Of a stretch of 6,440 bases of DNA, positions 5,835-6,440 are shown piece by piece. Each line of letters starts with the position of its first letter. Position 1 is the first letter of the stretch. The stretch is from a bacterium (lineage in GTDB: Bacteria > JAMCPX01). Location of the stretch: positions 1 through 6,440 of the forward strand of contig JAJYYW010000085.1 of the NCBI GenBank assembly GCA_021800575.1, written 5' to 3'. The position numbers were made by a program, and so were the translations under genes. The notes under the pieces were generated by a model. It saw only the letters and a list, made by a program, of their open reading frames with translations. It was not told the origin of the DNA and searched no databases.

Positions 5835-6440
5835 TCATAGTCCTTTTTCGTAGACTTTCCTGAGTTCCTCGACCGGCACGGAGAAGAGCTTTCCCACCGT
5901 CAGGTTTTTGCCGCCGACCGTCCCGATGACCGCGAGTGGTATGCGCGCCGTGCGCGCCATCGTTTCTATCCTGCGCAGATGCCGGCGTGACGCGGTGAGT
6001 ACGATCCGGTGCTGTGACTCTGAAAACAATTCAAGGTCAGGCCTGTATCGCCACGGTATGGTAATGGTAGCACCCTTGCTGCCCGCCAGTGCGCACTGTG
6101 CCAGCGTGATCGCCAACCCACCCTCCGAGCAGTCGGAAGCCGATTTGACCAGGTGTGACTTGTTCAACGCACCCATCAGATCGACGAGCCTCTTCTCGGT
6201 TTCCGGCGTAACCCGGGGAGGCTTTCCGGCTATCTTTCCGGCAACGAGCTTAAGATACTCACTACCCCCGCACTCATCAAGGGTTTCTCCCAGCAGGACA
6301 ACCGCGTCCCCGGTGTCCTTAAAACCGGGAGTTATCCTCTCCTCGAGCGTCTCCATCAGCCCCACCATACCGATCACCGGCGTTGGGTAGATGGACGCGC
6401 CCTCGGTTTCGTTGTAGAAGCTCACGTTGCCGCTCACCAC
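5835..6440 (-). CDS. purL: phosphoribosylformylglycinamidine synthase subunit PurL, C-terminal part only
   Basis: PurL uses ATP and ammonia from PurQ to turn FGAR into FGAM in de novo purine synthesis. Only the last 201 residues are inside the window; the frame runs off the right edge and the two GTG codons at 6440 are internal (VVSGNVSFYNET is a conserved internal stretch of PurL). Other matching motifs are PTPVIGMVG (19-27, just after the first), LLGET, GGSEYL, DCSEGGLAITLAQ (the helix and Gly-rich loop of the AIRS/PurM-like C-terminal domain) and FSESQHRIVLT. The protein ends in VYEKGL with no appended glutaminase domain, so it is the small PurL of the PurLQS type rather than the large fused enzyme. 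It is the most upstream gene seen of the minus-strand operon, three bases from purF. Confidence 0.95.
   Translation of the reverse strand: MVSGNVSFYNETEGASIYPTPVIGMVGLMETLEERITPGFKDTGDAVVLLGETLDECGGSEYLKLVAGKIAGKPPRVTPETEKRLVDLMGALNKSHLVKSASDCSEGGLAITLAQCALAGSKGATITIPWRYRPDLELFSESQHRIVLTASRRHLRRIETMARTARIPLAVIGTVGGKNLTVGKLFSVPVEELRKVYEKGL
5841..5846 (-). promoter_or_regulatory. Probable Shine-Dalgarno of purF, inside the last purL codons
   Basis: AAAGGA on the minus strand is part of the Lys-Gly codons that end purL and lies nine bases before the purF ATG at 5831. A closer GAGG exists but is only one base from the ATG, too near to serve. The arrangement suggests coupling of purF to purL translation. 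Confidence 0.5.

Overview
The window (6,440 bases, GC-rich, almost entirely coding) looks like the chromosome of a Gram-negative bacterium with c-type cytochromes, lipoproteins and an ExbB/ExbD-type energiser. The closest feel is Nitrospirota or Desulfobacterota (Geobacter-like groups). That guess rests on family resemblance and gene content only; the sequence contains no rRNA or other marker that settles it.

Layout. Two blocks converge at about position 2257. The plus-strand block (2-2254) holds two multi-helix membrane proteins that both resemble CydA, subunit I of cytochrome bd oxidases. The first has lost its start to the window edge and carries a C-terminal mono-heme cytochrome c domain. 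The second starts 12 bases later behind a strong Shine-Dalgarno. Neither shows the usual quinol-binding Q-loop signature in the visible part, and no CydB is present. The pair therefore looks like a bd-superfamily respiratory complex of the non-canonical, cytochrome c-linked kind.

The minus-strand block (6440 down to 2260) is one tightly packed operon: purL (C-terminal part only), purF, pyrE, a small predicted lipoprotein of unknown function, exbB and exbD. Every junction is an overlap or a gap of at most 12 bases, so the genes are probably co-transcribed from a promoter beyond the right edge. PurL and PurF are de novo purine enzymes and PyrE is a de novo pyrimidine enzyme; all three meet in PRPP/nucleotide metabolism. 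The last three genes encode envelope proteins: an ExbB/ExbD proton-driven motor without a TonB or TolA partner in the window, and a lipoprotein that may or may not work with it.

There are no gene-free stretches over 15 bases, and I see no tRNA, rRNA, CRISPR array, insertion sequence or convincing terminator. The most interesting points are the pair of CydA-like proteins with apparently complementary losses of conserved residues, and the attachment of an unknown lipoprotein plus ExbBD to a nucleotide-biosynthesis operon.
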